A DNA stretch of 9,463 bases from JADFNO01 sp965369945 (GTDB taxonomy: Bacteria > Planctomycetota > Phycisphaerae > Phycisphaerales > SM1A02), in the NCBI GenBank assembly GCA_965369945.1, contig CBDUST010000172.1:1-9463 (forward strand). The letters are read 5' to 3'. A program made the translations under genes and the position numbers. The notes beneath the pieces are model-generated. The model had not been told where the DNA came from. It ran no database searches and was given only the letters and a program-made list of their open reading frames with translations. The stretch's first letter is position 1; every line of letters starts with the position of its first letter. Positions 6,521 through 9,463 of the stretch are shown here, in pieces.

Positions 6521-6533
6521 GGAAAGACGCCGG

Positions 6534-7517
6534 TTACCACGCGGACAGCTCTCCGGTGATCGGCTCAACAAGGTCCTTGAGTGTGACGAGGCCGAGCGGG
6601 CGATTGGTCGTTGTGTCTAAGACGATCGCTAACGGCTGCCGACGCGATCGCATCATGCCTAGCGCCGCTTGAACCGATGTGTTCGGCGAGAGCGTCATGG
6701 CCTCGGTCATGAGCTTCCGGGTCGGTTCGTTTGGCTGAAGTAGGGCGTCCAGTAGGCGAAGTACTCCGCATACCTTCTGCGTATTATCAATGACGGGAAG
6801 CCGTGTGTGGCTTAGATTCAAGTGCTCCAGTCTGGAGCTTGGGTCAACGTCACTGCTGATAGTTGCGACGTCGTTCCAAGCGATCATTTCACCGGCCACC
6901 GTTCGATCGCGAATAGACAGTGCTCGATCAACCAGCGCGGTTTGCGACTCACTCAGCACGCCGGCGCCGATTCCCTCCTTGATCAGTTGACTGATGCGCT
7001 GGCGTGCAGTTGGGGCGAGGGTGGGGTCGCCACCCACGACTCGGGCGACAACCATGCCGAACCCCTGCACGATCGGCCCAAGACCAATCCACGTAAACGC
7101 CCGGCGGCTTACGAGAAGGAACCCCGACCACTGATACGACCATCGATCAGTGTAAGTCCGGAACAGATCCTTCGGCAACGTCTCACCAAAGACGAATAGC
7201 AGCGGCACGAGGATCAAAGCGTTCATCACAACGACTTGAATTTCCGAGTACTGAAGCCGGGTAAGGATCGCGGCCATGCCGAACGTTCCTGCATAGTTGG
7301 CGATGTTGTTTCCCAGCAAGAGCGTTGTGAGAAGCCGGTTCGGGTGCTCGATTTCATTTTGAAGGCGTATCGCGCGGGAATCGTCTTGCCCGGAGCGAAC
7401 GATCAGGCGAACCCGGTTGATCGTGTAGATCCCAGTCTCCAGCCCGGAGAACACCGCGCTGAGTACGATTCCGATCAGGCACAATGCCCCAAAGGTAATC
7501 AATGCGGTCAGCGTCAT
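6534..7517 (-). CDS. CNNM/DUF21 membrane protein with CBS pair, short form
   Basis: Predicted 327-residue inner-membrane protein of the CNNM/CorC (HlyC/CorC) family, associated with magnesium or other cation transport. Residues 1-160 form the CNNM (DUF21) transmembrane domain: a first hydrophobic helix at about 5-24, then SGLET (24-28), LLLGNNIANY (66-75), a hydrophobic segment at about 94-110, and GETLPK (111-116), all hallmark positions. Residues about 200-320 form a CBS pair: SIRDRTVAGEMIAWNDV, RLPVIDNTQKVCGVLRLLDALL, and LAIVLDTTTNRPLGLVTLKDLVEPITGEL. The protein stops there and has no C-terminal CorC_HlyC domain, unlike its upstream neighbour. The start overlaps the neighbour's stop by four bases (ATGA), and GGAGG (7525-7529) lies seven bases upstream inside the neighbour's coding sequence. 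Translational coupling is therefore likely, and the two proteins probably work together, perhaps as a heterodimer (inference). The ion specificity cannot be told from sequence. Confidence 0.9.
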   Translation of the reverse strand: MTLTALITFGALCLIGIVLSAVFSGLETGIYTINRVRLIVRSGQDDSRAIRLQNEIEHPNRLLTTLLLGNNIANYAGTFGMAAILTRLQYSEIQVVVMNALILVPLLFVFGETLPKDLFRTYTDRWSYQWSGFLLVSRRAFTWIGLGPIVQGFGMVVARVVGGDPTLAPTARQRISQLIKEGIGAGVLSESQTALVDRALSIRDRTVAGEMIAWNDVATISSDVDPSSRLEHLNLSHTRLPVIDNTQKVCGVLRLLDALLQPNEPTRKLMTEAMTLSPNTSVQAALGMMRSRRQPLAIVLDTTTNRPLGLVTLKDLVEPITGELSAW

Positions 7518-8797
7518 GCCTCGGCCTCCGGAGAGTCTTGCTCACCTAGAAGCGTGACGATCACAGTCTCGACACGAGCGTGTTCGGCGTGTTCCACTTC
7601 CAGGCGAACACTACCAAGCTCGATCGTGTCACGGGGACTTGGCGCGCGACCCAGGTGAGCCGTAATCAGACCACCGAGCGTGGCGACTCGGGGGGAAACG
7701 AGACGTTGACCAAAGGCTTCAGCCCAATCGTGTACGCTCAAGGCGCCCGCAGCGCGCCATCGATTGAGTCCGATGAGCTGCGGCTGCTGCGATATATCGT
7801 CGTCGCCTGCGCTTATGTCGCCGACGATCTCCTCCACAACGTCTTCGATCGCCACGATCCCAGCCGTTCCTCCAAACTCGTCGACGACGATCGCAAGCTG
7901 CGTCTTGGTCGTTCGAAAATGGTCCAGGAGTTGGTCGAGTGTCGCCATCTCCGGAACGAATTGAAGCGGCTTGGTTCGATTGCGTAGAGATTGTTTGTCG
8001 ACGTCGGGCTCGGCAAGGTATCGCGTCACCGATAACAATCCAACGATCGTGTCCAGATTGTCTTCATAGATTGGTAGCTTGGTGAATCTGCTTTGCTTGA
8101 CGATCTCCAGCAGATCGGAGCGCGAGGCAGTAATGGGTGCAGCGACCATCTTTACACGAGGCGTCATGACATCGCGGACCTTGAGTCGGCTAAGGTTCAG
8201 AACGTCTTGCAGAATGCGCTCCTCTTCCGTGTCGATGACGCCTGCGTCTCCGGAAAGATCCAACAGCGCCGCCAGTTCATCGCGACTCAGCTGCGGCGGC
8301 GCTTCGGTTGGCGCCGTGAGACGACTCAATGGACCAACGACGACTTTGTCCAGCGCGATTCGTAGCGGCCCAATCAGTTGGTGCAGCGCGATCAACGGCG
8401 GGGCCACGAGCAATGCGACCGTTGTCGCACGTGAATTGGCGATGAGCTTCGGCATCACTTCCCCCAGCAGAACGATCAGCATCAGTGATGTGATCACGAG
8501 CAACACCTCGCCAATCGCTCCCGTGTCCGACTTCAAGAGAAGGATCGAACTGATGACGAAGTACAGCACGTTGATGGTCATGTTGCTGATCAGGATGGTG
8601 ATCAGCAACATTCGTTGGTGTGCGAGCAACGATTCCACGGCCCGCGCCGCTAGGCCGGTCCGCCGCCGGATCTGCATGCGCTGTGTTTCGCTGAGGCCGA
8701 ACAGTGCAGTTTCGGATCCCGAAAAGAACCCACTCAGTACAAGCAACACAGGGAGCGTTGCAAACAGCCAGATGTCTGCGACCGACCAGCCGAGCAT
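7514..8797 (-). CDS. CNNM/CorC family membrane protein with CBS pair and CorC_HlyC domain
   Basis: Predicted 427-residue inner-membrane protein of the HlyC/CorC family (CNNM transporter type, linked to Mg2+ or Co2+ movement). The CNNM domain covers about residues 1-165: hydrophobic helix at about 8-25, SGSETALFGLS (26-36), ITILISNMTINVLYFVISS (66-84), a hydrophobic segment at about 98-111, and GEVMPKLIAN (112-121). The CBS pair is at about 205-330, with LKVRDVMTPRVKMVAAP (205-221), FTKLPIYEDNLDTIVGLLSV, and the signature VVDEFGGTAGIVAIEDVVEE (304-323). A CorC_HlyC domain follows at about 340-417. The chosen ATG at 8797 has AGAGGA with a five-base gap to the start and places the first membrane helix near the N-terminus. 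An in-frame GTG at 8839 would add 14 residues without a comparable site. It is the first gene of the CNNM pair and overlaps the next by ATGA. The acyltransferase gene upstream ends 135 bases before this start, so they may share a transcript. Confidence 0.92.
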   Translation of the reverse strand: MLGWSVADIWLFATLPVLLVLSGFFSGSETALFGLSETQRMQIRRRTGLAARAVESLLAHQRMLLITILISNMTINVLYFVISSILLLKSDTGAIGEVLLVITSLMLIVLLGEVMPKLIANSRATTVALLVAPPLIALHQLIGPLRIALDKVVVGPLSRLTAPTEAPPQLSRDELAALLDLSGDAGVIDTEEERILQDVLNLSRLKVRDVMTPRVKMVAAPITASRSDLLEIVKQSRFTKLPIYEDNLDTIVGLLSVTRYLAEPDVDKQSLRNRTKPLQFVPEMATLDQLLDHFRTTKTQLAIVVDEFGGTAGIVAIEDVVEEIVGDISAGDDDISQQPQLIGLNRWRAAGALSVHDWAEAFGQRLVSPRVATLGGLITAHLGRAPSPRDTIELGSVRLEVEHAEHARVETVIVTLLGEQDSPEAEA

Positions 8798-8932
8798 ATC
8801 GTTCCTCTTCGGACGCCAGGAGAGGCAGGCGCCAGACACAACACGTGTCGGGTGGATGATACGGCGTGGGCTACTCTGCGACGTTCCTCGTTGCTGCCGG
8901 TGTCCAGACGATCGACCACATCTCTGAACGGA

Positions 8933-9463
8933 CTACCCGATCTTGATCGACGCCGATTCCGCTACAGCCTCTCGCAATCTGGCGGTGAATGTGTGCGGCG
9001 ACTCGCCCGGTTGGTAATGCAGCGGCGAGCCGTACCGAACCGAAAGCCGACCTGGGCCGGGCACCGTCTTGCCCGATGGCAAGATGCCTCTTCCACCGCT
9101 GACGTGGATCGGAATCACCGGTCGTTGCGTGAATCGAGCGAGCACGCCGACCCCGGGTTTGAACGGCCCCATCTCACCGGTGCGGCTTCGCGTTCCCTCT
9201 GGATACAGCAGAACGCTCCAACCGTTTCGAAGTAGTTGCGCAGCCGTTCGTATTGATCGCAGAGGCGTGCCGTGCCGATCGAACGCAAAGGCGTGGAAAC
9301 CCGCGGCCACGACCAATTGCAGACACTCTCGCTTGAATGAAGGCGCAGCGCCGTTGTTCGGATGACCGAACACGTCCAAGGCTGCGGCGACGGCCGTACG
9401 ATTGCGTATCGGTCGAGGCAAGGTCCCAAGTATCGCGGCCGTATCGACGTGGCTTTGATGATT
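8933..9463 (-). CDS. PlsC-type 1-acyl-glycerol-3-phosphate acyltransferase, N-terminus outside the window
   Basis: The open frame runs to the window edge, giving 176 visible residues; the N-terminus is missing. The visible part starts with NHQSHVD, which holds the HX4D catalytic motif of glycerolipid acyltransferases, so the true start is upstream of this window and the internal TTG at 9421 is not the start. Further family blocks are AFAFDR (visible residues about 58-63), YPEGTRSRTG (about 87-96; the PEGTRS block binds the glycerol phosphate) and PVIPIHVSG (about 115-123). Known members transfer an acyl chain to lysophosphatidic acid to make phosphatidic acid at the inner membrane. The start of the visible part (LPRPIRNRTAVAAA after the HX4D block) resembles the PlsC domains fused behind an AMP-binding acyl-ligase, so a longer fusion protein is possible. 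The gene ends with TAG, 135 bases before the first CNNM gene. Confidence 0.88.
   Translation of the reverse strand, partial: NHQSHVDTAAILGTLPRPIRNRTAVAAALDVFGHPNNGAAPSFKRECLQLVVAAGFHAFAFDRHGTPLRSIRTAAQLLRNGWSVLLYPEGTRSRTGEMGPFKPGVGVLARFTQRPVIPIHVSGGRGILPSGKTVPGPGRLSVRYGSPLHYQPGESPHTFTARLREAVAESASIKIG

Noticed and set aside
5762..6571. Minus-strand frame of 269 codons opposite the PEP-CTERM gene
   Set aside because: It crosses the intrinsic terminator and is antisense to a gene with clear signal peptide and sorting tail; no domain.
8079..8927. Plus-strand frame of 282 codons, Ser/Arg-rich
   Set aside because: It is antisense to the CNNM/CorC gene with its clear CBS and DEFGG signatures; composition is typical of a shadow frame.

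Overview
The window looks like a chromosomal segment of a planctomycete, most likely of the Phycisphaerae type. This is inferred from three things: a secreted FG-GAP protein ending in a type I dockerin-like module, a small secreted protein with a PAPG-type PEP-CTERM tail ending in an arginine run, and short palindromic intergenic repeats. Base composition is moderately GC-rich throughout by eye. No RNA gene, CRISPR array, integrase or transposase is visible.

Left part (1-3147, minus strand). A 644-residue secreted protein with seven integrin-alpha-like FG-GAP blades and a dockerin pair is followed after 27 bases by a gene of the TIGR03032 family (function unknown). The TIGR03032 gene has a single in-frame amber codon at position 29. 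The same frame continues without a shift on both sides, so it is a full-length family member broken by one base, a readthrough gene, or a sequence error.

Middle (3148-5788). A 680-base gene-free stretch carries three copies of a 21-base palindromic element. Next is a minus-strand gene for an exported or membrane-anchored protein with TPR-like helices and a serine beta-lactamase/penicillin-binding-protein fold. The catalytic SxxK, YxN and HxG motifs of that fold all appear to be lost, suggesting a pseudoenzyme. A 404-base region then separates it from a divergent plus-strand gene.

Right part (5789-9463). The only plus-strand gene encodes the PEP-CTERM protein and ends at a strong intrinsic terminator. 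Facing it are three minus-strand genes: a partial PlsC-type acyltransferase that enters from beyond the right edge, then two CNNM/CorC-type membrane proteins with CBS domains whose frames overlap by four bases (ATGA). The two CNNM genes are almost certainly co-translated; the acyltransferase may belong to the same transcript.

I do not see a coherent novel defence, mobile or biosynthetic system. The observations most worth following are the in-frame amber codon, the active-site-less TPR/beta-lactamase-fold protein, and the palindromic repeat cluster.
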